Origin: CAZGRP01 sp964527995
GTDB taxonomy: Bacteria > Zhuqueibacterota > Zhuqueibacteria > Oceanimicrobiales > CAZGRP01
Direction: 5' to 3'
Length of the DNA stretch: 41,068 nucleotides
NCBI GenBank assembly: GCA_964527995.1
Contig: CAZGRP010000036.1
Coordinates: 1 to 41,068 of the forward strand
Shown here: positions 23,436 to 32,886 of the stretch, one piece after another
Layout of the letters: each line of letters begins with the position of its first letter
Numbering within the stretch: the first letter of the stretch is position 1
The notes under the pieces: generated by a model
Database searches by the model: none
What the model was told of the DNA's origin: nothing
What the model saw: the letters and a program-made list of their open reading frames with translations, nothing else
Program-made: the position numbers and the translations under genes

Positions 23436-26400
23436 ATGAAACGGATCGGCATCGCCGTTTTCCTTCTCACCATTGTTTCCGTGTCGGTCCTCCTGCTTTG
23501 GCATCGCCAGAGAGCGAACCCCGGGAGTGGACAGGCTGCCTCAATCCAGGACGCGGCGGCGCTCGAGCCCTCCCCGATCACCTCATCGCAACGAGCCCTT
23601 CTCGACACCCTGCGCACAGGCGCGTGGGGACCGCAAGCCAAAGCCTCGTGGCTGGCAAGAAACCGAACGGCTCTCTACAGTCTTTTCGATCGGCTTCAGC
23701 GCCGGATTCTCTGGGCGAAGAGCCAGCGCCGCGATTCGGTTGCGGTTGCGTCGTCTGCGGCCGCTGCCACCATCGCCGCGGCGCTGTCGGAGGAGCTGCA
23801 AGATTCCTTGCTCATTCGAGATCTGCGGTTTCTCGAATCACTTCGCGGTCCGGCCCTCGAAACGAGACTCCGGATCGAAATACTCTTGAGCCGGGCACGC
23901 AAGGATTATCTGGCGGACAGAGACACCCTGGCGCTGGCAGCGTATCGCCAGGCACTGGCACTGGCCGAATCGATTCATGACCGCCACACCGTGGCGCGCA
24001 CGCTCTATGCAGTGGGCGATATCCTGAGCAGGGGGCGCGACGCTGGGATGGCCCGGCAGTATCTCGCTCGAGCCCGCCGGCAAGCCGAGGCACTCGGCGA
24101 CATGCTCATCCTGATGGGCGTGGATTTCCGCATCGGCCAGCTCAACTACGTAGCATCGCGATACGACGAAGCAGAGGCCAGCTTCCGTTCGGCTCTCATC
24201 CTGGCTGACAGTCTGCAAAGCAGCTTCAACCGCGCCCGCATCCTCAACCGCCTTGGGCGCGTCGCCCGGCGACGCGGCGATTTTCGTCACGCCCTGGAGC
24301 AATTCCGCGCCGCCCTGGCGATTCAGGAGAAGGTGGGGGACACGTCCGGCATGGCCGTGACCTGCACTTCGATTGGTCTGACGTACAAAGACCTGGCAAA
24401 CTATCCGGCGGCAGTGCGCTTCTATCGCCGGGCCTACGAGCTGCATCGCCAGAACGGCAGGCAGGTGAATGCCGCCCGAGCTCTGGCCAATCTCGGCAAT
24501 GTCTATATGCTGCTTGGCGAGTATGAGCAGGCCTGGCAGTATCTGCGCAAAGCCCTCGACCTCAAGAAAGGATTGGCCGGTCCGGTAGACATCGCCATCA
24601 CCACGGCCAACCTGGGAGAGGTGGAGTTCCGGCGCGGCAACTACGATTCGGCGTACACCTGCCTCACCGATGCCCTGTCGGCCGTGCAGGATGAAGCCTA
24701 CAGACAGACGCGCAGCGATTTCCTGCTGCAGTTGGGCGACATGTACCAGGCGCAGCGCCAGTATGCCCGCGCCACCAGCATCTACCGCCAGGCCCTGGCT
24801 CTCTACCGCGCCAGCGGATCACGAACCGGCATCGCCCGGGTCGAGACAGGGCTTGGGTTCAGTTATCTGGGCATGCAGCAATGGACAGAGGCACGCGCCG
24901 CCTTTACCACGGCGCTGCGGATCGCCCGTTCTCTCGCCAGTCCCCGGCTGCAGTGGCGCGATCACTACGGCCTGGCCAGGCTGTCGCTGCAGGCAAAGGA
25001 TACCACGTCCGCCCGACGCCATCTGCTGCGGGCGATCAAGGATATCGAGAGGACGCGCAAGTCACTCCACAACGAAGCGCTGAGAATGAGCTTCTTCGCC
25101 AGCGAGCAGCCTGTGTATGATGAAATGGTCGCACTGCAACTCGGGGCGCTTCACGACGCGGCCGCGGCTTTCTACTATTCCGAGCGCTCCCGCGCGCGCT
25201 TCTTTCTTGACCTCTTCCACGGCCAGGCCACGGTGCGGCATTCCACTTCCGTGCTCGACCCAACCAAGTACAATCTGGTCTATTCTGCCTCAGCCGCTTC
25301 GGCAACGTATTCCCTGGCGCAGGTTCAATCGCGCCTGCCGCGCTCTGTCGGGCTGGTGGAGTACAGGTTCATCCCCGGTGGCCTGGCAATATGGTGGGTG
25401 ACGAGATCCACTTTCGAGGTGTTCAAGCTGGCGGTGACGCAGAAAGAGATCGCCGCCCTGGTCGGCGAATTCCGCCGGGCTTCCGGCGCCGACGATTTTC
25501 AGGCATTCCAGAAGCAATTCGAGGCGAGTCCCGCCGACAGCTACCGTTCGGTGCGTGAAACGGGGAGAAAACTGGCAAGGATTCTCATCGACCCGCTGGT
25601 CGCCAGGCTGAGTCGCCAGGAAGTGGTGTACATCATCCCGGATGGTGAACTGTACTACTTGCCGTTTCCGGCGCTGGTTGTGGAGGACGAATCGGGCCGG
25701 GCTCTTTTCCTTGATGAAATCACTACTGTCGCCACCGTTCCAAGCGCCAACGTCCTGATGCGGCTGATGGACCGCCCGCTGCCTCCATCCAGCCGCCACT
25801 GGCGGCTGCTGGTCGTGGCCGACCCGGCGCTGCCTGGAGCCGAGACTGAAAAAGAGTTGTTGCGCCGTCTCTACCCGCAGGCCGTAGTCGTGGCGGACCG
25901 GCAGTTGAGCGAGGCCAGGCTGCTGCCGTTCCTGGAGCAGCCGTTCGATATCATCCACTTCGCCACCCACGCACGAATCAACGAAGCCTCTCCATTGCGG
26001 TCCGCTCTCGACTTGCACGCCCCGGGGGCCGGCCCTTCAGACGATACGCCCACCGGCGACGTCAACTTCGACTCGGATGGCAAACTGGCGGTGTATGAGA
26101 TCTTCCATCTCCGGTTTCCCGAACAACCCCTGGTGGTTCTGGCAGCCTGCGAAACCGCTCTGGGGCGCTCCGTCGACGGTGAGGGGATGGTCGGCCTGAC
26201 GCAGGCGTTCGTCTACGCCGGGGCGCGGGCCTTGGTCACCAGCTTGTGGCGTGTCGACGACAGGTATGCCCAGAAACTGATGTTGCCCTTCTACGAGGAG
26301 CTTAGGAACTCGCCGTTTCAGGCCGCGAAAGCCTTGCGCTATGCTCGTGCCAGGTTGCGCGCAGCGCTGCAAGAGGATCCGTGGGTGCGCTATCCGCATC

Positions 26401-26516
26401 CGTACTTCTGGGCCGCTTTCATCTTTGTGGGGTTCGAGCCATTTCAGCCGGGCGGCGCCACGGCGAGCCTTCGACCTCAGGAAAGACTGGGTGTACACTT
26501 CGGCATAGGAGGGTGA
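23436..26516 (+). CDS. Membrane-anchored TPR-CHAT protein (caspase/separase-like peptidase)
   Basis: 1026 residues. The N-terminal hydrophobic segment (IGIAVFLLTIVSVSVLLLWH) with positive residues at the cytosolic side predicts an anchored periplasmic protein. Residues about 150-560 are a run of TPRs (ALEQFRAALAIQEKVGDTSG, ARALANLGNVYMLLGEYEQA). The CHAT domain spans about 700-1015 and has both catalytic residues: His845 in HFATHA and Cys905 in LAACETALG, followed by GEGMVGLTQAFVYAGARALV, all standard for active CHAT domains. It starts 22 bases after the anti-sigma-like gene. The likely job is proteolysis of a cassette partner in response to a signal sensed by the TPRs; the substrate is not shown by sequence. 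Confidence 0.92.
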   Translation: MKRIGIAVFLLTIVSVSVLLLWHRQRANPGSGQAASIQDAAALEPSPITSSQRALLDTLRTGAWGPQAKASWLARNRTALYSLFDRLQRRILWAKSQRRDSVAVASSAAAATIAAALSEELQDSLLIRDLRFLESLRGPALETRLRIEILLSRARKDYLADRDTLALAAYRQALALAESIHDRHTVARTLYAVGDILSRGRDAGMARQYLARARRQAEALGDMLILMGVDFRIGQLNYVASRYDEAEASFRSALILADSLQSSFNRARILNRLGRVARRRGDFRHALEQFRAALAIQEKVGDTSGMAVTCTSIGLTYKDLANYPAAVRFYRRAYELHRQNGRQVNAARALANLGNVYMLLGEYEQAWQYLRKALDLKKGLAGPVDIAITTANLGEVEFRRGNYDSAYTCLTDALSAVQDEAYRQTRSDFLLQLGDMYQAQRQYARATSIYRQALALYRASGSRTGIARVETGLGFSYLGMQQWTEARAAFTTALRIARSLASPRLQWRDHYGLARLSLQAKDTTSARRHLLRAIKDIERTRKSLHNEALRMSFFASEQPVYDEMVALQLGALHDAAAAFYYSERSRARFFLDLFHGQATVRHSTSVLDPTKYNLVYSASAASATYSLAQVQSRLPRSVGLVEYRFIPGGLAIWWVTRSTFEVFKLAVTQKEIAALVGEFRRASGADDFQAFQKQFEASPADSYRSVRETGRKLARILIDPLVARLSRQEVVYIIPDGELYYLPFPALVVEDESGRALFLDEITTVATVPSANVLMRLMDRPLPPSSRHWRLLVVADPALPGAETEKELLRRLYPQAVVVADRQLSEARLLPFLEQPFDIIHFATHARINEASPLRSALDLHAPGAGPSDDTPTGDVNFDSDGKLAVYEIFHLRFPEQPLVVLAACETALGRSVDGEGMVGLTQAFVYAGARALVTSLWRVDDRYAQKLMLPFYEELRNSPFQAAKALRYARARLRAALQEDPWVRYPHPYFWAAFIFVGFEPFQPGGATASLRPQERLGVHFGIGG

Positions 26517-26517
26517 A

Positions 26518-26682
26518 ATGAAGGACGAACGACTCGCGCAAGAACCAGATCGGCCGGTCGATGAGGAGCCGCGCGAACGAACAGAAGAGTCGGGGGAGGA
26601 CGAAATCACGCCGTCGGAGCCAGACACCGAGACGACCCTGGGAACGGACGAGGAGGACGAGGAAAAGGACCAACCTCCCTGA
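26518..26682 (+). CDS. Small, highly acidic disordered protein
   Basis: 54 residues, mostly Glu, Asp, Thr, Pro and Arg, with no hydrophobic core (it starts MKDERLAQEPDRPVDEEP and ends EEDEEKDQPP). AGGAGGG lies five bases before the ATG, one of the best ribosome binding sites in the window, and the start is one base after the CHAT gene stop, so it is very likely translated. No family recognised. Its place right after a protease-like gene suggests an adaptor, inhibitor or substrate, but nothing in the sequence shows which. Confidence 0.75.
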   Translation: MKDERLAQEPDRPVDEEPRERTEESGEDEITPSEPDTETTLGTDEEDEEKDQPP

Positions 26683-26815
26683 CGCCGACCCAGCTCGTTC
26701 CCCGGTACCACACCACGGCAGTTTCGAAACGGATCGAGTCAGAAACCCCGCGGGGGCTTCTACATGGGATAGTTCTTACAAACACGCTAGTGATTGATCG
26801 CCAGGGGCGTGCCCT

Positions 26816-27211
26816 ATGAGGCGCGATGCACATCTCTCCTGGGGCGGCTTGCTGGCTCTCTGCCACTCACGTCTGTCGGGCAATATGCGACGGCGTTACG
26901 AGATGCACCTGAGGGACTGCCCGGCCTGTGAGGAGAAGCTGAACCGCCTCAGGGACTGGTTGGCGCGGCCATCCACGCCGATAGACGAACACGACTGGCT
27001 TCGGGAGCGAGGGGAGCAGACCTGCACCGAAGACGCTCCGCTGCTCGAGGAGCACCCTGAACTCTTGCTGCGGGCGCTCGACAAACGCACAGAGCCTGAC
27101 GTGCGAGCGCCGGAATTCTTCCGAGAACTTTTCCGCCACATCGTTCATTGCTATCCCTGCTTCGCAAGCTATTCCCACCATGCTCGGGAAGCATATCCGG
27201 ATTACAAGTAG
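26816..27211 (+). CDS. Soluble protein with two H-x3-C-x2-C zinc motifs
   Basis: 131 residues without membrane segment or signal peptide. Two zinc motifs are visible: His31/Cys35/Cys38 (HLRDCPAC) and His108/Cys112/Cys115 (HIVHCYPC). Both have the spacing of the two motifs in the anti-sigma-like protein at 22208-23413, and the separation is similar (77 against 62 residues). It looks like a free-standing version of that N-terminal module. It lies 134 bases after the small acidic gene on the same strand and may be a second, soluble anti-sigma factor. The ribosome binding site is weak (AGGGG). Confidence 0.72.
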   Translation: MRRDAHLSWGGLLALCHSRLSGNMRRRYEMHLRDCPACEEKLNRLRDWLARPSTPIDEHDWLRERGEQTCTEDAPLLEEHPELLLRALDKRTEPDVRAPEFFRELFRHIVHCYPCFASYSHHAREAYPDYK

Positions 27212-27272
27212 TTATGGCAGAGATTTCTGGGAATCATCTGGACCGTAGAATCGACGGCTGGACGGAGGTCGA

Positions 27273-27869
27273 TCAGCGTCGGCGGTGCAGGTTTCTCAGA
27301 GGATGATGCCCGGGCGGAAGGCCGCGTGTTCTCTGGCCCTCACCTTTCGCCGCACTGGGCTGGTAGGGGACTTTGGCCATGCGCAGAGACCACTTCAAGC
27401 TCAATCGTTTCGGCAGAGAAAGATCTGGGAGAACGTGTTCGATGCAGTCTTCGGGGACAAAATCCTGAAGCGGTACCTCAAACGCTTCCAGGTCGGGGGC
27501 TCGGCGGACGTAGACGGATCGATCGTGCACCATCAGGGCGACGGCGCGGTACCAGCTCCAACCGATGCGAAACCACCCGACCACACCCATGGAGGTCACA
27601 GGTGGGCCATCGGTGAAGCTCTTGCGCGGATCGAAGCGCAGGGCCTTCCACGCCTGGCGGAGTGCCCGCGCGGCTCTTGCCCAGCTCCACGGCTGGCGCC
27701 TGTTGTTTCCGGCAGGCTCCGAAAGCACCTGGTCGGTATGCAGGACGACGAAATCGAAGTCAGGCAATCGCCGTACCCCAACGTAGATTCCCTCACGCCA
27801 GACGATGACACATCGGTGCTTCCTGCCGCCCGACTCCACCAGGCCAACTTTGCCAACCTGTGGATGCAT
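27273..27869 (-). CDS. Protein of unknown function, paralogue A (internal repeat)
   Basis: 198 residues, with no signal peptide or membrane segment. AGAGGT five bases upstream supports the ATG. Two similar blocks are visible within it, about residues 5-48 (GLVESGGRKHRCVIVWREGI, YVGVRRLPDFDF) and about 92-140 (GVVGWFRIGWSWYRAVALMV, YVRRAPDLEAFEVPLQDFVP). The second block matches the neighbour at 27998-28600 closely (GWxxxGxSWxRAV, VRxAPxLxxxxxPLxxFxPED, IEH, LSLKxRxxxxVPY). No known family recognised. Strand and spacing suggest expression with its paralogue, which lies upstream. Confidence 0.75.
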   Translation of the reverse strand: MHPQVGKVGLVESGGRKHRCVIVWREGIYVGVRRLPDFDFVVLHTDQVLSEPAGNNRRQPWSWARAARALRQAWKALRFDPRKSFTDGPPVTSMGVVGWFRIGWSWYRAVALMVHDRSVYVRRAPDLEAFEVPLQDFVPEDCIEHVLPDLSLPKRLSLKWSLRMAKVPYQPSAAKGEGQRTRGLPPGHHPLRNLHRRR

Positions 27870-27997
27870 ACCGCACCTCTTGCTTTCTTTGCCGCGGTTT
27901 TCGCAGTTCAGCCTGCCACGATCGCTCCGTTCACGATTCAGTCCCTCCCATTTGGGGCAACCTCGTCACCGAAACCTTTATTCCACACCAGACGGCC

Positions 27998-28600
27998 TCA
28001 GGCAGACGGCCAATCGTCCCGGCGCCGCTGGCGATTCACCTCGTCACCTCGCCTGCGCCTGCCTCGTGCCTCCACCACCCGGTACGGCACTCCCTGGGCG
28101 CGCAGCCGGATTTTCAGGCTCAGCCGTTGAAGTCGGGACAGGAACCTCATGTGATGTTCGATGTTGTCTTCCGGCAGGAATGAGGAAAGCGGAAGGCGAT
28201 AGAGCCGAAGGTACGGAGCGACTCGAACCTCCACGCCGGTGCCGTCGCGGCGGATGAGCACCGCCCGACGCCACGACCGACCGAGGTGGGCCCAGCCCAC
28301 GGTGCCCAGGCGCAAGTGTTGCGGCCGATTTGTCGGGACCTTTACCGCGTTCCAGGTCAGAAACCGGCGGAGTCGTTCCAGGCGATCCGGCCATCTCCGG
28401 GCGTAGCAGGCGTGGGCGTTTTCCTTGAGTGCCAGTTTGAACACACGCTCAGAGATGAAATTGTCCAGCGGTACGATGTAGGGCTCGAGATCGGGGGCGC
28501 AACGAACGCCTAGGTCGGTGCCGCCTTGCGCCAAAACCACCCCCTTGCGCCAGCAATCTTTTACCCACACGTAGCCAATTTTGCTGATCATCGACTTCAT
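27998..28600 (-). CDS. Protein of unknown function, paralogue B (internal repeat)
   Basis: 200 residues from the ATG at 28600, chosen because GGGTGA lies four bases upstream and the length then matches paralogue A; a longer frame to 28687 adds an unrelated leader. It shows the same two-block layout: KIGYVWVKDCWRKGVVLAQG...LGVRCAPDLEPYIVPLDNFI near the start and GTVGWAHLGRSWRRAVLIRR...EVRVAPYLRLYRLPLSSFLP in the second half. The C-terminus is very basic (GRRRRGDEVNRQRRR). The tandem pair plus internal repeats points to successive duplications of a unit of about 45 residues. Function unknown. Confidence 0.75.
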   Translation of the reverse strand: MKSMISKIGYVWVKDCWRKGVVLAQGGTDLGVRCAPDLEPYIVPLDNFISERVFKLALKENAHACYARRWPDRLERLRRFLTWNAVKVPTNRPQHLRLGTVGWAHLGRSWRRAVLIRRDGTGVEVRVAPYLRLYRLPLSSFLPEDNIEHHMRFLSRLQRLSLKIRLRAQGVPYRVVEARGRRRRGDEVNRQRRRDDWPSA

Positions 28601-29028
28601 CGAGTCACCCGAACCTGATACAGAGTTGGACGCCGACATCGTCATGCAACCGGCATGCCATCCACAATCTGCGCTCCAGAGAACCATGCGGTAGGCTAAC
28701 TACCGAAAAATCAATGCGGAGAGCGCGAGTCGACGTCAGTCGTTCGGGGCAAAGCCAAGGAAGCTAGGCGGATTCGTTCTGGCGTGGGCAGAAGTTGCCG
28801 GGGAGTGAAAGCAGGGGCGGCAAGTAGCACCACCGCGTGATGGAGGCACAAAGAGTGGGTGGGACGGCGCCGGCACTGGGCTGAGGGTTCGTACGGCGGC
28901 GGTGGAGAATCTTCTCTGCTGGCTCAGTCCAACATCAGCAAGAGAGAACACGCGCTCGGTTCAGGCGGCGACATTCGTCAATCGGTAGCAAGAAACCGGG
29001 GGCCATCTTTCTGCGCCGGCGCCGCACC
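28601..29028. other. Intergenic region, no gene seen
   Basis: About 430 bases between paralogue B and the end of the LysR gene. The only structure noticed is a small perfect hairpin, CGGTAG (28689-28694) with CTACCG (28700-28705), some 90 bases upstream of paralogue B. No promoter boxes, T-tract terminator or credible small frame stood out. Confidence 0.5.
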
Positions 29029-29934
29029 TCACTCTATCGGCTGCGGAGCACGTCCGTTGCCGGTGGTCAGCAGGTCGATGAAGGCCAGTTGAGCACGGGT
29101 GAAGCTACGCCGCTTCTTTGTGACGACCGCAATCGAGCGCTGGAACGGTCCGTTGGAGAAGGGAATGGCGCACAGCGTCTTGTGCTCCACCTCGCCGTGA
29201 ACAGTGTTCTCCGGCACGATGGAGATGCCGGCACCGATCTCCACGGCTCGCTTGATCGTCTCGACATTATCGATGGTCAGAATGTAGCGCGGGGTCACTT
29301 TGAACCTCTTGAAGATGCGGTCGATCTCCTTGCGCGTGGGGATGTCGCGCTCGAAGGCAATAAACGGTTCGCCGTCCAGTTGCCTGATGTCGACTTCCGT
29401 CAGTTCGGAGAACGGATGATGGGGGTCGCAGATCAGCACCAGATCGTCCTTCCAGCATGGCTTGATCTCGAGCTGACTGTGTTTGGACGGGAACGCTACC
29501 AGGCCGAGGTGAGCATTGCCGGTCAACACGTCATCGTAGACTTCGTTCGACCTCCGATAGGAGACCTGCACCTTGGCCTTCGGGTATCTTTGCATGAACT
29601 CCCGGAGATAGACCGGTAGCTCGTGCAACCCGATGGTGTAGACCGTCGACACCTTGACACTGCCGGCGATGACGTTCGACAACTGGCTGAGCTGCTCCTT
29701 GAGACGGTCGAAACGTTCCAGGATGTCTTTGCACCCCTGGTAGAAGATCTCCCCAGCCTCGGTCAGACGCAGGCGCCCCTGCCCGCGCTCTACGAGGCGT
29801 TCCCCAAAGCGGTGTTCGAGCTGGCTGATCTGCTGGCTGACGGCGGACTGCGAGATATGGTTCTGCTGAGCCGCCTTGGAAAAGCTCTGTAGCTCGACAA
29901 CGTCGCAGAAGACTTTCAGACTTTCGATTTGCAT
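29029..29934 (-). CDS. LysR-family transcriptional regulator
   Basis: 301 residues, standard length. Winged helix-turn-helix at 1-60 (SFSKAAQQNHISQSAVSQQI then SQLEHRFGERLVERG), followed by a helix linker and a periplasmic-binding-like effector domain (GSVKVSTVYTIGLHELPVYL, GIGAGISIVP-type turn at VEIGAGISIVPE). No Shine-Dalgarno is obvious, but a good promoter lies about 60 bases upstream. It is divergent from the DUF971 gene, the classic arrangement for a LysR target, though no T-N11-A operator was verified. Effector unknown. Confidence 0.95.
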   Translation of the reverse strand: MQIESLKVFCDVVELQSFSKAAQQNHISQSAVSQQISQLEHRFGERLVERGQGRLRLTEAGEIFYQGCKDILERFDRLKEQLSQLSNVIAGSVKVSTVYTIGLHELPVYLREFMQRYPKAKVQVSYRRSNEVYDDVLTGNAHLGLVAFPSKHSQLEIKPCWKDDLVLICDPHHPFSELTEVDIRQLDGEPFIAFERDIPTRKEIDRIFKRFKVTPRYILTIDNVETIKRAVEIGAGISIVPENTVHGEVEHKTLCAIPFSNGPFQRSIAVVTKKRRSFTRAQLAFIDLLTTGNGRAPQPIE

Positions 29935-29990
29935 AGGAAATCATTAGATCGTTGGCAGACAAGTCCCAAGTATTCCTTATAAAGCTATAC

Positions 29991-30019
29991 AATATACACT
30001 CAATTCTCTTCAGATGCAA
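29991..30019 (-). promoter_or_regulatory. Candidate sigma-70 promoter of the LysR gene
   Basis: Minus-strand TTGCAT (30019-30014), 17-base spacer, TATATT (29996-29991), placing the start about 50 bases before the LysR ATG in an A+T-rich spacer. It is the same -10 box and spacing as at 7481, 35321 and 35397. Confidence 0.6.
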
Positions 30020-30178
30020 CCAGATTTGCGCACCCGTCTGGCGCTCGATGAAAGCCAAAACTGAGGCCAAAGGTTGTACTCAAGGGATGGATTTCGTATC
30101 TTCTGGGGACATGGAGCGGACTTGGTGCTTTTGTCGTGCTCCGCTGCCAGTACGCGAATTGCCATCGTGGAGGAAAAC

Positions 30179-30529
30179 ATGCTGCCTGTCGATATCCGCC
30201 GCCCTGCGCCCGGAAAGCTGGTGATCGAGTGGGACGACGGTCACGTGAGCGAATACTCGATGCTGTCGCTGCGCCGCCAGTGCCCGTGCGCGTCGTGCCG
30301 CGAGCACAGGAACACCCGTAACGCCAACCCACTGAAGGTGCTGTCGCCCGCCGAAGCCCTGGCTGCCAATCCCGACATTCAGACAGCGACGGTGGTAGGC
30401 AACTACGCCCTGCAGTTTTTCTGGAAAGACGGACACAACGAAGGGATCTACACCTTCGAGTTTCTCCGCCAGATCTGCGAGTGTGATACATGCAAGGCCG
30501 AAAGGAAGGCTGAAGAGAAGTCGATCTGA
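30179..30529 (+). CDS. DUF971 (GBBH-like N-terminal domain) protein
   Basis: 116 residues. Start chosen at the ATG with GGAGG five bases upstream; a longer frame has no such signal. The DUF971 pattern is seen: LVIEWDDGHVSEYSMLSLRR, YALQFFWKDGHNEGIYTFEF. Two C-x-C-x2-C clusters, Cys35/37/40 and Cys100/102/105, should bind zinc or iron. In other bacteria this domain is found alone, fused to Mrp-type Fe-S carriers, or on gamma-butyrobetaine hydroxylases, and a link to Fe-S cluster handling is suspected in general. It is divergent from a LysR gene that may control it. Confidence 0.9.
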   Translation: MLPVDIRRPAPGKLVIEWDDGHVSEYSMLSLRRQCPCASCREHRNTRNANPLKVLSPAEALAANPDIQTATVVGNYALQFFWKDGHNEGIYTFEFLRQICECDTCKAERKAEEKSI

Positions 30530-30913
30530 TCGGAACGGTGCGCTTTCAGCCGAGGTAGGTTGTCTCGCGCAGAATCTCGGCTTCTGCTTCCGATTCGGAC
30601 CGAGGAAATCAGCAGGGACGATGATGGTGGGAGAGGAACAAGGGCGGCCCTGTGTTCTCTGTTCCTCCGCTGCGAGCGGGCAACCAGGCTTCCTCTCTTT
30701 GCGAGCGGCGGATTCGGAAGCGGTGGGCGTCCGCGCACACCGGTACTCAAGTCTTTCTGCTTCCCGCCGAAATCTTAATTGAACTCGTAAGCATGGCGCT
30801 CCTCCTTACTACCGTGTGCTGCGAAGGGGTTCCCCACCGAGGGCAGCCCCTTCGCATTCATGGTCTTCGGCCCTCTCTCCTTCCCTTTCTTGATCGCAGT
30901 TCCTCACCCTTTG
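30530..30913. other. Convergent intergenic region
   Basis: About 385 bases between the ends of the DUF971 gene (+) and the symporter gene (-). Apart from the hairpin at 30820-30856 nothing was recognised; short open frames lack ribosome binding sites. Confidence 0.5.
30820..30856. terminator. Hairpin, possible bidirectional terminator
   Basis: TGCGAAGGGG (30820-30829) pairs perfectly over 10 bp with CCCCTTCGCA (30847-30856) around a 17-nt loop, between two convergent genes. Position favours termination, but there is no real T-tract on either side, so it may instead protect 3' ends. Confidence 0.4.
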
Positions 30914-32713
<1,800 letters not shown>

Positions 32714-32782
32714 GAGTACCTTTCTCGGTTGGAGCCGCCGGTGAGGGAAGCTTGCTCCGGCAAGCAAGCGGGAACAAGCCTT

Positions 32783-32886
32783 CAGTAAGTAAAAACTAGA
32801 AACAGGAAACTCGGAACGGGGTGCGGCAATCCGCAATCACAAAGCCGAGATTACGAATTCCCATCTTCCGTCTCCACCATCCATCA
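32783..32886 (-). repeat. Degenerate heptamer repeat array 3
   Basis: Between the S9 peptidase stop and the symporter gene. On the plus strand, units at 32783-32838 run in 7-bp register (taaaaac, tagaaac, aggaaac, tcggaac, then ggggtgc, ggcaatc, cgcaatc). The peptidase-proximal end carries ATGG-type elements beginning in the stop codon, as in arrays 1 and 4. It is more degenerate than the others. Confidence 0.65.

Noticed and set aside
22208..26516. Type III-E CRISPR locus because of the TPR-CHAT gene
   Set aside because: No gRAMP (fused Cas7-Cas11), cas1/cas2 or repeat array is in the window; only the sigma/anti-sigma/CHAT logic is similar.
27989..28011. Direct repeat cagacggcc, two copies 5 bases apart
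   Set aside because: A single short repeat at the junction of the two paralogous genes; no further copies or associated element seen.
28689..28705. Hairpin CGGTAG/CTACCG as terminator or operator
   Set aside because: Only 6 bp with no T-tract, and no promoter boxes nearby; it could easily be chance.
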